A DNA stretch of 64,000 nt from Fibrivirga algicola. GTDB lineage: Bacteria > Bacteroidota > Bacteroidia > Cytophagales > Spirosomataceae. The notes beneath the pieces were generated by a model that was given only the letters and a program-made list of their open reading frames with translations, did no database searches and was not told the DNA's origin. Below are positions 9,274 through 18,742 of the stretch, one piece after another (position 1 is the first letter of the stretch; every line of letters starts with the position of its first letter). The translations under genes and the position numbers were made by a program. The stretch spans positions 310,001 to 374,000 of the forward strand of contig NZ_WAEL01000001.1 of the NCBI RefSeq assembly GCF_011742925.1, read 5' to 3'.

Positions 9274-10095
9274 CTACACCGCCACCGGGGCTTTGATGGC
9301 CGGCCAGGGATCGTAGTTTTCCAGCGTGAAGTCGCCGTAGGTGAAATCGAAAATAGACGTAACCGCCGGGTTGAGCCGCATGGTTGGCAAAGGCCGGAAC
9401 GACCGCGATAACTGTGTCTCGACCTGCTCTAAATGGTTACTGTACAGGTGCGTGTCGCCGCCCGTCCAGATAAACTCGTGCGCATCATACCCGCATTCCT
9501 GCGCAACCATCATGGTGAGCAGGGCATACGACGCAATGTTGAAGGGCACACCCAGAAATACGTCGGCACTACGCTGATACAACTGGCAGGATAGCTTACT
9601 GCGGGTTTCGCCCTTTTCAACGTCGGGCGGGGCCACGTAGAACTGGAACAACGCATGACAGGCCGGCAGCGCCATGTTCGGAATGTCGGACGGGTTCCAG
9701 GCGGTAACGATCATGCGCCGCGAATCGGGCGCGTTTTTTAACTGCCGCAGTACGTCCGACAACTGGTCGATGCTCCCGCCCGACGGATCGGGCCAACTGC
9801 GCCATTGCTTGCCATAGACCGGACCGAGGTTGCCGTCCTGATCCGCCCATTCGTCCCAAATACTGACGCCGTTGTCTTTCAGATACTTGATATTGGTGTC
9901 GCCCTTGATAAACCACAGCAATTCATGGATGATCGACTTGGTATGTACTTTCTTGGTGGTCAGCAGCGGAAACCCGTCCTGCAGGTTGAAGCGCATTTGA
10001 TAGCCAAATACGCTAAGGGTACCGGTGCCGGTGCGGTCGGTCTTACGCGCACCGTTGGCCAATATATGGCGAAGCAGGTCGTGGTATTGCTGCAT
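9274..10095 (-). CDS. thyA: Thymidylate synthase
   Basis: ThyA makes dTMP from dUMP using methylenetetrahydrofolate. The 273-residue protein has the full family pattern: the folate/dUMP loop [11 protein letters not shown], the arginine pair in [12 protein letters not shown], the catalytic cysteine in [10 protein letters not shown], and the dUMP-binding [13 protein letters not shown]. The ATG at 10095 ([10 protein letters not shown]) is the usual ThyA start; an in-frame extension upstream does not look like coding sequence. Length is normal for the family. Confidence 0.97.
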   Translation of the reverse strand: MQQYHDLLRHILANGARKTDRTGTGTLSVFGYQMRFNLQDGFPLLTTKKVHTKSIIHELLWFIKGDTNIKYLKDNGVSIWDEWADQDGNLGPVYGKQWRSWPDPSGGSIDQLSDVLRQLKNAPDSRRMIVTAWNPSDIPNMALPACHALFQFYVAPPDVEKGETRSKLSCQLYQRSADVFLGVPFNIASYALLTMMVAQECGYDAHEFIWTGGDTHLYSNHLEQVETQLSRSFRPLPTMRLNPAVTSIFDFTYGDFTLENYDPWPAIKAPVAV

Positions 10096-10172
10096 GAGAA
10101 TAACTGAAATGAGGGCACGAAGGTACGAAGAGCCGCGCGTACAACGCACAACCGGCGGCCTTGTCAGGTACG

Positions 10173-11231
10173 TTACAGTGGTAGTTTTTGCCGAAGCCGG
10201 GTATAGGACTCCGTTTGGTCTAAGCCCGAAATAGACTCGACCATACTGATAAATGTTCGCACCAGTTCAGGATCAGCCGTTAGCATGGCGCGGGCATCAC
10301 GCGACTTATCCATGTTGTACTGACCGATGAAAATGATAAGTGCTTTATACGGCTCTTTCGCCTCCCGATTAATTCGGATCATCACCTGGAAGGGCAGACT
10401 TTCGAGGGCCACAATAGGATGAACACCTGCTTCTCGCTGTAGGCGGTGGTCGGAAAACAGATCGAATGTATCCTGAACCTCGCGCAGGGCCGCCTGATGC
10501 AACTGTCGCTGTTCCTGCCAAACAGCATCGGGTAGGGGCGTATCAGGTCTGTAGATAGACCAGGAAGGAGCGATGTAGCAGTGGTACAGGCTGTTATGCT
10601 CGTCGGATGTGGGTTCGGTGCCTGTGTCGAGGGCGGCTAAATAAAACTCACGCGCATCCCGAACGCGGGCAATTAAGCGGTCATGTATCTCGTCGGTGAG
10701 CCGTCTGTATTCCTGCAGATTATCGTGAAGTTGCGGGTTATAGGCTACTTGTAGTTTACCAATGGCGGCGCTGGCAGTCATAATCATCACGCAGTCGCTG
10801 TTATCGGCTTCATCCAGAAAGCTGCTGATCTCGATCAGGATTTGCCGATACCCTTTAAACAACGCCCGTGTAGAGTCGGAAATGGTACCCACGGCGGCTT
10901 TGATCTGCTGATCGATCTCATAACTGGTTTGGGCAATGTTGCTCGTTTCGGCCAGGACAGCGTGCATCTGGGCAAGGGCCTCATCGGTTTTCCGCGACGT
11001 GTCATCAGCCGCTTTCCAACTTTGAAAAGCGACAAAAAAAGCCAGAAACGAAGCTACGCTCCCTACTATTGAATAGTGTCCATTCAGGCTGTCGTAAAGA
11101 ACCAACCCGATCCCGATCAGCGAAAAAAATAGGGTGATATAAAAGATGCCGCTCTTGGTTGGATCGAGCAGAAACGGATTTTTCGATGAGGTCATACCGT
11201 GTGGTTGGTGACTGAAAGTATCAGTCGGCAT
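10173..11231 (-). CDS. Membrane-anchored protein of unknown function with coiled-coil segment
   Basis: This 352-residue protein has two membrane segments near the N-terminus (about residues 28-46 and 54-70), followed by a helical, probably coiled-coil region ([20 protein letters not shown]) and a long soluble cytoplasmic part. I do not recognise the soluble domain. The start at 11231 overlaps the 3' end of the metallophosphoesterase gene by 11 bases, which suggests coupling; a second ATG at 11195 would remove the overlap. The layout resembles DUF-type proteins in which a membrane hairpin carries a cytoplasmic helical sensor, but that is inference. Confidence 0.7.
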   Translation of the reverse strand: MPTDTFSHQPHGMTSSKNPFLLDPTKSGIFYITLFFSLIGIGLVLYDSLNGHYSIVGSVASFLAFFVAFQSWKAADDTSRKTDEALAQMHAVLAETSNIAQTSYEIDQQIKAAVGTISDSTRALFKGYRQILIEISSFLDEADNSDCVMIMTASAAIGKLQVAYNPQLHDNLQEYRRLTDEIHDRLIARVRDAREFYLAALDTGTEPTSDEHNSLYHCYIAPSWSIYRPDTPLPDAVWQEQRQLHQAALREVQDTFDLFSDHRLQREAGVHPIVALESLPFQVMIRINREAKEPYKALIIFIGQYNMDKSRDARAMLTADPELVRTFISMVESISGLDQTESYTRLRQKLPL

Positions 11232-11973
11232 TCTCGTAGAGCAAGACGAACGGCTGCGTAATCAGTGATTCGCCGAGGTCGTTAAAGGTTAGCCATTCCC
11301 CGCCCGACGCCAGGGTTTGGGTGTAGCGGCCACCCTGCTGCGGCGTATGACCCACTGTCTGATTAAATCCGACGAGTGGGTCGGCCTGTAGTTCGCGCTG
11401 ATCGCACCAGATTGGTCCACCCGATGGCGAAAAACCGCCGCGCTTCAGGCCTACGGTGGCAATCAGGTTGGTAAACTGATCGGGCGAAACGGTTTTGAGA
11501 CAGGTGTTGAGGGCGGGCACCAGGTCGTTCATATCGAGCGGATGCCGCATTTTTTTCTCATAGGTGTGCTGGAACTGCTTGATCCACCAGTTGGTGAAGC
11601 CGGCATGGCTCGCCAGGGTCTGATCAAACCGGGAGGCAAGCCTGAACAGGTCCCTGTTTTTCTGCAGGAGGTCGTGCCACTCATCGGCAATGTCTTCCCG
11701 ATATCCAGACCCGATGTAGAGGGGGTTATTGTAGAAATAATAAAAATCGTGGTTACCGAGGTGTAGCCTAATTTTGTCGGGGTGCTGCTGCTTCAATTTA
11801 ATGATCGCCCTGAAGTTGGCATTGATTCGCTCCGAGGTCATCCGTGGGTCGTGCGTATCAAGGTAATCACCCAGAAAAACGATCAGATCGGCGTGGTCAA
11901 GCCAGGTTTTTACGACACTCTGCCAGTGATGGCGGCCGTGAACATCTCCAATAAATACTGCTTGTTTGTGCAT
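11221..11973 (-). CDS. Calcineurin-like metallophosphoesterase
   Basis: This predicted dinuclear metal phosphoesterase shows the family motifs in order: FIGDVHGRHHW (D-x-H), VFLGDYLDTHDP (GD), LHLGNHDFYYF (GNHD), and later a histidine in VGHTPQQGG. It resembles serine/threonine protein phosphatase-type phosphoesterases (PrpA, ApaH group). I choose the ATG at 11973 (MHKQAVFIGD), giving 250 residues, because it leaves about 96 bases for the divergent promoters shared with the xylulokinase gene. An in-frame ATG at 12051 would add 26 residues but leave only 18 bases to the divergent gene. The substrate is unknown. It is followed by the membrane-anchored gene with overlap. Confidence 0.8.
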   Translation of the reverse strand: MHKQAVFIGDVHGRHHWQSVVKTWLDHADLIVFLGDYLDTHDPRMTSERINANFRAIIKLKQQHPDKIRLHLGNHDFYYFYNNPLYIGSGYREDIADEWHDLLQKNRDLFRLASRFDQTLASHAGFTNWWIKQFQHTYEKKMRHPLDMNDLVPALNTCLKTVSPDQFTNLIATVGLKRGGFSPSGGPIWCDQRELQADPLVGFNQTVGHTPQQGGRYTQTLASGGEWLTFNDLGESLITQPFVLLYENAD

Positions 11974-12069
11974 CGAAAGGGTATAATCAGCCGAAAATAA
12001 CATTTTCTGAGCCGAAGCTCTGCGTAACGTACCTATATTTTCATTGTTCATCCTTCTTACTTTCCCCCA

Positions 12070-13551
12070 ATGTTTCTTCTTGGACTTGATCTCGGTAGTT
12101 CGTCTGTAAAAGCCAGCCTGGTAAATGCCGATACCAACAAGGCGGTTGCGTCGGCGTTCTTCCCTGAAACCGAAATGGCGATCGACGCGCCGCAGCCGGG
12201 CTTTGCCGAACAGCAACCCGACTTATGGTGGCACAACACTACGCAGGCGATTCGACTGGTGATGGACGCTGCCGGTGCCAAACCCACCGACGTGCTGGCT
12301 ATCGGTATCTCCTACCAGATGCACGGTCTGGTGGTAACAGACGCCCATCTGAACGTGTTGCGACCATCCATTATCTGGTGCGACAGCCGGGCCGTTCCCT
12401 ACGGGCAGCGCGCGTTCGACGCCCTGGGTCAAGATCGGGTACTACGCCACCTGCTGAACTCGCCGGGTAATTTCACAGCCGCTAAACTGGCCTGGGTGAA
12501 AGAAAACCAGCCCGACGTGTACGCCAATGTAGCCCACTTCATGCTCCCCGGTGATTACCTGGCCGCCCGCCTGACAGGTGACATTGTCACCACGGCCTCA
12601 GGCTTGTCGGAAGGTATTCTGTGGGATTTTCTGGAAAACCAGCCTGCCGAGTTCCTGATGCAGTATTACGGCTTCGATTCGTCGCTGATGCCTGCGTTAC
12701 GCCCCACCTTCGGCGAGCAGGGTCGCCTCACCGCCGCCGCCGCCGCCGAAGCGGGGCTGGCCGAGGGTACGCCCGTAACCTACCGGGCGGGCGACCAACC
12801 CAACAATGCCATGTCGCTTAACGTATTTGAACCGGGCGAAATAGCGGCCACCGCCGGTACGTCGGGTGTAGTGTATGGCGTTAGCGACAAGGCGCAGTAC
12901 GATCCACAGTCGCGTGTGAACACATTCCTGCACGTAAACCACACACCCGAGGCCCCGCGCTACGGGGTGTTGCTCTGCGTAAACGGCACCGGCAGCCTGA
13001 ATAGCTGGTTGCGGAACACGCTGTTTCAGAAAACCCTCAGCTACGGCAGCATGAACGACATGGCCCAGAAAGCGCCTGTTGGAGCCGACGGGCTGGTGTG
13101 TCTGCCGTTCGGAAACGGGGCCGAGCGCGTATTGGGGAACCGAGAGCTGGGAGCCACTTTCCAGGGCCTGAACCTGACCCGCCACGGACTACCTCAGATG
13201 CTGCGGGCGGCGCAGGAAGGCATCGTTTTTGCCCTGTATTACGGCATAAAAGTGATGGAGCAGGTGGGTGTTGGCTTGAAAACCGTTCGGGCGGGCGAGG
13301 CCAACATGTTCCTGAGTCCGTTGTTCGGCACCACGTTTGCCAACCTGTCGGGCGCGGCCGTTGAACTCTACAATACTGACGGCGCGCAGGGCGCAGCTCG
13401 TGGCGCTGGCCTCGGACTGGGTCATTACGCCAACCGCGATGAGGCCTTCAGCGGTCTGAGCCTTGTGCGCACCCTCGAGCCCGACGCACGCGTTCAGCAG
13501 GCGTACCAGGAGGCCTATGCCAATTGGCTGGCCGTTCTGGAGAAGCAATAA
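12070..13551 (+). CDS. xylB: Xylulokinase, FGGY carbohydrate kinase
   Basis: XylB phosphorylates D-xylulose to xylulose-5-phosphate. The 493-residue FGGY protein has the N-terminal phosphate-binding loop LLGLDLGSSSVKASLV, the substrate region ISYQMHGLV, which in xylulokinases carries this QMHG motif, the WCDSRA segment, and the C-terminal domain with VCLPFGNGAERVLG and ANMFLSPLFG. Length fits the family. No xylose isomerase or transporter gene lies next to it, so the sugar pathway genes must be elsewhere. A short hairpin (13558-13616) follows its stop. Confidence 0.9.
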   Translation: MFLLGLDLGSSSVKASLVNADTNKAVASAFFPETEMAIDAPQPGFAEQQPDLWWHNTTQAIRLVMDAAGAKPTDVLAIGISYQMHGLVVTDAHLNVLRPSIIWCDSRAVPYGQRAFDALGQDRVLRHLLNSPGNFTAAKLAWVKENQPDVYANVAHFMLPGDYLAARLTGDIVTTASGLSEGILWDFLENQPAEFLMQYYGFDSSLMPALRPTFGEQGRLTAAAAAEAGLAEGTPVTYRAGDQPNNAMSLNVFEPGEIAATAGTSGVVYGVSDKAQYDPQSRVNTFLHVNHTPEAPRYGVLLCVNGTGSLNSWLRNTLFQKTLSYGSMNDMAQKAPVGADGLVCLPFGNGAERVLGNRELGATFQGLNLTRHGLPQMLRAAQEGIVFALYYGIKVMEQVGVGLKTVRAGEANMFLSPLFGTTFANLSGAAVELYNTDGAQGAARGAGLGLGHYANRDEAFSGLSLVRTLEPDARVQQAYQEAYANWLAVLEKQ

Positions 13552-13557
13552 CCCGTG

Positions 13558-13616
13558 AATGACCGCTACCGGCCCGCGCCTCGACCGTACAGATGCGTTG
13601 ACCAGTAGCGGTCATT
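13558..13616. repeat. Inverted repeat after xylB
   Basis: A 12-base stem AATGACCGCTAC/GTAGCGGTCATT (13558-13569 and 13605-13616) encloses a 35-base loop just after the xylB stop. There is no T-tract; it may be a weak terminator or 3'-end stabiliser. Confidence 0.55.
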
Positions 13617-13633
13617 TACTGCCCGTTCTTGCT

Positions 13634-13641
13634 TACTTTTG
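13634..13641 (+). promoter_or_regulatory. Bacteroidota -7 element upstream of polyprenyl synthase
   Basis: TACTTTTG fits the Bacteroidota -7 consensus TAnnTTTG and lies 89 bases before the polyprenyl synthase start. A TTTA at about 13614-13617 could be a degenerate -33 element. Confidence 0.5.
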
Positions 13642-13730
13642 GGCAAACAAGCCTATTCACTGGATTACTGTTTTGCCATTGACAGCGCCGTAAACGGCCA
13701 AATGCGAACCGGGAACCCAGTTCTTTTACA

Positions 13731-14702
13731 ATGACCCCCACTCAGTTAGCCGACGCGCTACACCGCCAATTCGAGCAAACACCCTACGGCCAGTCACCGG
13801 CCGAACTGTACGATCCAATCCGGTATATCATGAGCCTGGGCGGCAAGCGGATGCGTCCGCTGATGACGCTGATGACCGCCTCGCTTTTCACCGACGACTG
13901 GCAGAAGGCGCTGAAGCCAGCCGTTGCCGTTGAGGTATTCCACAATTTCACCCTCTTGCACGACGACATCATGGACCAGGCCCCGCTGCGGCGTGGCCAG
14001 CCTACGGTACATGAAAAGTGGAACGCCAACATCGCCATTCTGTCGGGCGATGTGATGCTGGTGAAAGCCTATGAGCAGCTACTCGACGTAGAACCAACGT
14101 ACCTGCGGCAGGTATTGACCCGGTTTAGCCAAACGGCGGCCGAGGTGTGCGAAGGGCAGCAGATGGACATGAACTTCGAAAGCCGCGAAACGGTTGCCGA
14201 AGCCGAATATATCGATATGATTCGGCTCAAAACGTCGGTGCTGCTGGGTTTCGCCATGGAAGTCGGTGGGATTGTGGCTGGCGCTGACGCCAATAGTACG
14301 CAGCACCTCTACGATGCTGGGGTGAACATTGGCATCGGGTTTCAGTTGAAAGATGACCTGCTCGATGTGTACGGTGACCCGGCCAAGTTTGGCAAGCAGG
14401 TAGGCGGCGACATTATTGCCAACAAAAAAACCTTCCTGCTGATTGAAGCGCTCGAACGCGCCGAAGGCCAGGTACGTCTCGATTTGCTGGACTGGCTAAG
14501 CCGGTCGGAATTCGACAAGTCAGAGAAAGTAGAAGCGATCACCGCCATTTATGATCAACTGGGTATTCGGGAATTGACCGAAGCCCGCATTGCCGATTAC
14601 TTTGCCAAAGGGTTCACCAATCTGGAGCAGATCACGGCCGACCCCGCCCGCAAAGATGTACTGCTCTCGTTTGCCCATCAACTCGTTGAGCGGGAGTCAT
14701 AA
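13731..14702 (+). CDS. Polyprenyl synthetase (trans-isoprenyl diphosphate synthase)
   Basis: This enzyme condenses isopentenyl diphosphate units into a longer polyprenyl diphosphate, for quinone side chains or other isoprenoids. The 323-residue protein has the first aspartate-rich motif in LLHDDIMDQAPLRRGQPTVH and the second in GFQLKDDLLDVYGD, with the GGKRMRPLM segment near the N-terminus. Chain length cannot be fixed by eye; the residues before the first Asp motif decide it. It is followed 18 bases later by the rhomboid gene, so the two and the LytTR gene may form one operon. Confidence 0.92.
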   Translation: MTPTQLADALHRQFEQTPYGQSPAELYDPIRYIMSLGGKRMRPLMTLMTASLFTDDWQKALKPAVAVEVFHNFTLLHDDIMDQAPLRRGQPTVHEKWNANIAILSGDVMLVKAYEQLLDVEPTYLRQVLTRFSQTAAEVCEGQQMDMNFESRETVAEAEYIDMIRLKTSVLLGFAMEVGGIVAGADANSTQHLYDAGVNIGIGFQLKDDLLDVYGDPAKFGKQVGGDIIANKKTFLLIEALERAEGQVRLDLLDWLSRSEFDKSEKVEAITAIYDQLGIRELTEARIADYFAKGFTNLEQITADPARKDVLLSFAHQLVERES

Positions 14703-14720
14703 ACCGCCACCATCAACTCT

Positions 14721-15344
14721 ATGTCAGTAACCCTGCTTTTAATTGCCGTTACCGTTGCCATCAGTCTGTGGGCCTGGAACAACCCCTCGCTGATGGATCG
14801 CTGGATCATGAATCCCTACGCTGTGGCGAAGCGGGGCGAATACCACCGGCTTATTACATCGGGTTTCTTACATGCCGACATGGGCCACCTATTTTTCAAC
14901 ATGCTTAGCTTCTACTTCTTCGGGCAGGGTGTTGAACGTATCTTTGGTGAGCTCTTCGGCGATCTGGGCGGGGCAGTACTGGTTGGCTTTTACCTGATCG
15001 CCATTGTTATTTCTGACATTCCGACGCTGATGAAGTACAAAAACAGCCCCGGCTATAATTCGCTGGGGGCGTCGGGCGGGGTGTCGGCTATCATTTTTGC
15101 CACCATTCTGATCTTCCCGCTAACGCCTATCTACTTCTTCTTTATCCCCGTACCCATTCCGGGATTCATCTTTGCTTTTCTGTACCTGGCCTATTCATAT
15201 TACTCGGCCCGGCGGGGCGATACGGGTATCAACCACGACGCGCACATGTATGGCGGCCTATTCGGTGTGCTATTTATGGCCATTGCCTATCCACCCGCTA
15301 TTCCGGGCTTTGTAGAGCAGGTGTTACAGTGGCGACCATTCTAA
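14721..15344 (+). CDS. Rhomboid family intramembrane serine protease
   Basis: This 207-residue polytopic protein has about six membrane segments and the rhomboid hallmarks: HADMGHLFFNMLSFYFFG with the HxxxN pair, the catalytic serine in NSLGASGGVSAIIF, and the catalytic histidine in NHDAHMYGGLFG. It should cleave membrane-spanning substrates within the bilayer; substrates are unknown. It sits between the polyprenyl synthase and LytTR genes, with short spacings on both sides (18 and 21 bases), consistent with an operon. Confidence 0.9.
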   Translation: MSVTLLLIAVTVAISLWAWNNPSLMDRWIMNPYAVAKRGEYHRLITSGFLHADMGHLFFNMLSFYFFGQGVERIFGELFGDLGGAVLVGFYLIAIVISDIPTLMKYKNSPGYNSLGASGGVSAIIFATILIFPLTPIYFFFIPVPIPGFIFAFLYLAYSYYSARRGDTGINHDAHMYGGLFGVLFMAIAYPPAIPGFVEQVLQWRPF

Positions 15345-15365
15345 ACGCCTATCATCCAGCCAGCA

Positions 15366-16265
15366 ATGAACCTGTTCAAACTGTTCCGACAACCGTATCC
15401 GGTTCTTGATTCTGCGGGCACTGAGTGGATCGTCGGTGCATTTGTAGCTGGGTTTCTGTTGTTGTTTCAACCCTTTGGCATTGCCGAATGGCAAACCACC
15501 GATAAAGTGCTTAAAGTAGTGGGCTTTGGCGCGGTGACTAGCGGTGTTATGCTCCTTTTCAACGAAGGCACACGGCAGTTGCCCCGCTATTTCGGCGAAG
15601 ATCACTGGACGGTAGGTCGCGAAATGACCAAGATTTTAACCATGATCCTTTGTATCGCCATTGCCAATCGGTTGTACATGAGTTGGTTGATGGGCTGGCC
15701 ATTGCAGGGCGGGTGGCTATTATCCATTGGTATGACGTTCCTGATCGGTATTTTTCCCACGATCGGCGTGGTAGCGACCAACTACATTGTGCAGCTTCGG
15801 AAATACGAGCAACAGGCGGCTCATCTGGTTGTTCACAAACAGCCCGCACCCGCCACCCCGCTGAGCGAGCCCATGCTCAATCAGGAAAGGCCGGTTCTGC
15901 AAGACAATGGGCCCCTGGAACGACAACTGGTTACCCTGGTGGCTGAGAACGAGAAAGACAGCCTGACCCTGAACCGGAGTGAGCTACTGGCTATTGAATC
16001 GAGCGACAATTACTGCACGGTATTTTACCTGAAACGAGGTGACCTGGCTAAAGAGTTAATGCGCAGCAGCCTAAGCCGACTTGAAAATCAGCTTGGCGGC
16101 GGCACGCCATTTGTGCGTTGCCACCGTTCTTTCCTGGTCAACCTCGATCAAGTCGAGCGGGTGTCGGGCAATGCACAGGGGTATAAACTGCACCTGCTCA
16201 ACGGCCAGCTCACGGTGCCGGTAGCTCGTAAATACAACGATACCCTGGTAGCGGGGTTGAAATAG
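15366..16265 (+). CDS. Membrane-bound LytTR transcriptional regulator
   Basis: This 299-residue one-component regulator has four hydrophobic segments in the first 140 residues and a LytTR DNA-binding domain at the C-terminus (about 200-295). The domain shows the hallmark order: IESSDNYCTVFY, a middle MRSSLSRLENQL, VRCHRSFLVNLDQVERV and the final basic VPVARKYN. There is no receiver domain, so the sensor is probably the membrane part itself. It ends an apparent plus-strand operon with the polyprenyl synthase and rhomboid genes. The targets are unknown. An octamer GGTACGTT (16277-16284) lies just after its stop. Confidence 0.88.
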   Translation: MNLFKLFRQPYPVLDSAGTEWIVGAFVAGFLLLFQPFGIAEWQTTDKVLKVVGFGAVTSGVMLLFNEGTRQLPRYFGEDHWTVGREMTKILTMILCIAIANRLYMSWLMGWPLQGGWLLSIGMTFLIGIFPTIGVVATNYIVQLRKYEQQAAHLVVHKQPAPATPLSEPMLNQERPVLQDNGPLERQLVTLVAENEKDSLTLNRSELLAIESSDNYCTVFYLKRGDLAKELMRSSLSRLENQLGGGTPFVRCHRSFLVNLDQVERVSGNAQGYKLHLLNGQLTVPVARKYNDTLVAGLK

Positions 16266-16296
16266 CTGGTAGCGCAGGTACGTTGTTGCGCCAGAT

Positions 16297-17547
16297 CTAG
16301 CCCCTAATCTGTCCGGTGCCGGTCACGACCCATTTTTCGGTCACGAGTTTCTCGAGCGCAAAGGGTCCGCGCGCATGTAGTTTCTGGGTCGATATGCCGA
16401 TTTCGGCACCCAGTCCAAAACAGCCGCCGTCTGTAAACCGCGTCGACGCATTGGCGTACACCGCTGCCGCATCTACCTCGCGCTGAAACTGATCGACCAA
16501 TGTCTGATTGCTGGAAATGATCGCTTCTGAATGTTTCGACGAATACGCCTGAATGTGCGATAGCGCCTCGTCGATACCCGAAACGACCTTAACCGCACAT
16601 TTGAAATCCAGGAATTCGCGACCGAAATCGGCGGGTTGGGCGTGCTGCAGGTACGGGTATCCCGCCCGCTCCAGAATCCCGAAAGCCGTGTCGTCGGCAA
16701 ATACCTCGACCTGGTACTTCGTGAATTCGTCGATCAGCATTGGCAGGAACGTACCCGCAACCGCTTCATCGACCAGCACGCCGTCGAGCGAGTTACAGAC
16801 TGACGGGCGCGATACCTTCGCATTCACCACAATCCGCGCGGCCATCGCCAGATCGGCTGATTGTTCTACGTAGGTGTGGCAAACTCCCGCCCCGGTTTCG
16901 ATGGTCGGAATCAGCGAATGCGTGCGCACGTACTGAATCAGGGACTCAGAGCCGCGCGGAATGATGATGTCGACATACCTGGTGGCGGTCAGCAATTCGT
17001 TCACCACTGCCCGGTCGGGGGGAAGCAGCAGTACGGCTTCGGTAGGTACGTTAAATTCAGTCAGCACGCTCTGAATTAGCTCCACCAGAATCCGGTTCGA
17101 GTAGTCGGCTTCTTTGCCACCCTTGAGCACGCAACCATTCCCCGACCGTAGGCAAAGCGATGCTACATCGACGGTCACGTTGGGTCGCGACTCATAAATA
17201 ACGCCCACCACACCCAGCGGCACGGCCAGCTTCTTTAGGGTCAGCCCCGGCTCCAGTTCGCGTTCCAACTGAACAACCCCCGCCGGGTCGGGCAGCAGTG
17301 CCACCTGCCGTAAACTCGCCGCCAGATCGGCCACGCGGCCCTCGGTAAGGCGCAGGCGGTCTTTCTTGCTATCGGTATCAGGCATCCGGTCCAGATCGCG
17401 CTGGTTTTCGGTTAGAATAGTCGTGGTGTGAGCCAGTAGCACGTCGGCCAGCCGGTTGAGTAGGGCGGTCTTTTGGTCGCTGCTCAACCGCCGAACAGCC
17501 AGCGATGCCTGTTGGGTAGCCTGTAGGAGGGGGGTAATTGGATTCAT
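16297..17547 (-). CDS. proA: Gamma-glutamyl phosphate reductase
   Basis: ProA reduces gamma-glutamyl phosphate to glutamate-5-semialdehyde in proline synthesis. The 416-residue aldehyde-dehydrogenase-fold protein has the characteristic VIYESRPNVTVDVASLCL, LKGGKEADYSN, and IIPRGSESLIQYV segments and the catalytic cysteine region SRPSVCNSLDGVLVDE. It lies 43 bases downstream of proB on the same strand, forming a proBA operon in the usual order. Confidence 0.96.
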   Translation of the reverse strand: MNPITPLLQATQQASLAVRRLSSDQKTALLNRLADVLLAHTTTILTENQRDLDRMPDTDSKKDRLRLTEGRVADLAASLRQVALLPDPAGVVQLERELEPGLTLKKLAVPLGVVGVIYESRPNVTVDVASLCLRSGNGCVLKGGKEADYSNRILVELIQSVLTEFNVPTEAVLLLPPDRAVVNELLTATRYVDIIIPRGSESLIQYVRTHSLIPTIETGAGVCHTYVEQSADLAMAARIVVNAKVSRPSVCNSLDGVLVDEAVAGTFLPMLIDEFTKYQVEVFADDTAFGILERAGYPYLQHAQPADFGREFLDFKCAVKVVSGIDEALSHIQAYSSKHSEAIISSNQTLVDQFQREVDAAAVYANASTRFTDGGCFGLGAEIGISTQKLHARGPFALEKLVTEKWVVTGTGQIRG

Positions 17548-17590
17548 GATCTAAAGAGGCTTCGGGTACGTTGCTTTCGCCAGCGGTACG

Positions 17591-18625
17591 CTACAAAAGT
17601 ACAATGTCGTTGGCATTAGCCACTTCTACATTCTGGCGTGAGGGGAGATTGGCCAGATCAAACGAGGAGAGGCGCGCCTGCGCTACGGCCAGGGCCGTGT
17701 CGGTTTCGTCGACGATCTCGATGACTTCGCCCGCCGAAAACTCGCCGAGTATTTCGGCAACCCCCACAGCCAGCAGGCTGCTACGGCGTTGCAGGGCCGT
17801 GGCCGCACCCGCATCGACACGTACCCGGCCCACCACCAGACTACCGCTTCCGAGCCAGCGACTCCGGGCCGACAGCGTCATGGGTTGGGGCTCGATCTGC
17901 GTACCAATGCTGCCGTCCAGCGCCTTCCGAATGCTTTCCGGTTCCGTTAAACCAAAAATCACCACCCGGATTCCCATGCGCGTGGCCAGTTTGGCAAAGG
18001 TTAGTTTAGAAGCCATGCCGCCCAATCCCATCGACGATTTATCGGTTCTTACCACGCCAAAAACGGCCTCAGTCAGACGGGGGACGTGCCGGATCAAATT
18101 ACCGTCAGGGTCGAGCAGGCCGCCAACTGAAGTGCAGAGCATGAGTACTTCAGCGCCAAAACCTACAGCCAGCAGCGTTGCCAACTCGTCGTTATCCGAA
18201 AACTTCAGTTCCCGGTTGCTCACCACGTCATTTTCATTCACGATCGGAATGATGCCACTTTCCCACAGTTCTTCGTAGGTGTCTTTCAGTTGCAGAAACT
18301 GATCGCGGTTGGCAAAGTGGTGGCGCTCGCACAAGCTTTGGGCTACCGTAATGCCATACACGTCGAAGAAACGGCTATAAAGGTTGAGTAGCAGTAGGTT
18401 ACCCACCGCGGCGGCGGCTTTTCGCTGGCTGATGTCGCCCCGGTAGTTCCCAATACGCCCACGGCCTGCGCCTACTGCCCCCGACGAAACCAGCACGATA
18501 TGGTACTGATCGCGCAGGGCCGACACCTGGCGGGCAATGTCCATCATGGCGGGCTTATTCAGCTCACCCGTTGGCAGGGTGATGGAAGCCGTACCAAATT
18601 TTATAACAAGAATAGGAAAGGCCAT
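17591..18625 (-). CDS. proB: Glutamate 5-kinase
   Basis: ProB phosphorylates glutamate to gamma-glutamyl phosphate, the first and feedback-regulated step of proline synthesis. The 344-residue protein has the amino acid kinase domain (KFGTASITLPTGELN, VLVSSGAVGAGRGRIG, PIVNENDVVSNRELKFSDND, GGMASKLTFAKLA) and a C-terminal PUA-like region from about residue 270. It is slightly shorter than the E. coli enzyme. A palindrome with a duplicated 10-mer separates it from aat upstream. Confidence 0.95.
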   Translation of the reverse strand: MAFPILVIKFGTASITLPTGELNKPAMMDIARQVSALRDQYHIVLVSSGAVGAGRGRIGNYRGDISQRKAAAAVGNLLLLNLYSRFFDVYGITVAQSLCERHHFANRDQFLQLKDTYEELWESGIIPIVNENDVVSNRELKFSDNDELATLLAVGFGAEVLMLCTSVGGLLDPDGNLIRHVPRLTEAVFGVVRTDKSSMGLGGMASKLTFAKLATRMGIRVVIFGLTEPESIRKALDGSIGTQIEPQPMTLSARSRWLGSGSLVVGRVRVDAGAATALQRRSSLLAVGVAEILGEFSAGEVIEIVDETDTALAVAQARLSSFDLANLPSRQNVEVANANDIVLL

Positions 18626-18631
18626 TTACGA

Positions 18632-18726
18632 AAAAGTCATTTGTAGTCCCTGACTACGCTGCGATGAAGTGCTGGAACAGACATGACAACGCAGTCAGGG
18701 ACTACAAATGACTACAAATGACTTTT
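18632..18726. repeat. Palindrome with a tandem 10-bp duplication in one arm
   Basis: Left arm 18632-18662 and right arm 18691-18726 are inverted copies, but the right arm carries ACTACAAATG twice (18701-18720) and the left arm only one complement. It lies between the aat stop and the proB start on the minus strand. It may terminate aat or shape the proB leader. Confidence 0.8.
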
Positions 18727-18742
18727 GCTACGCAAACAAATT

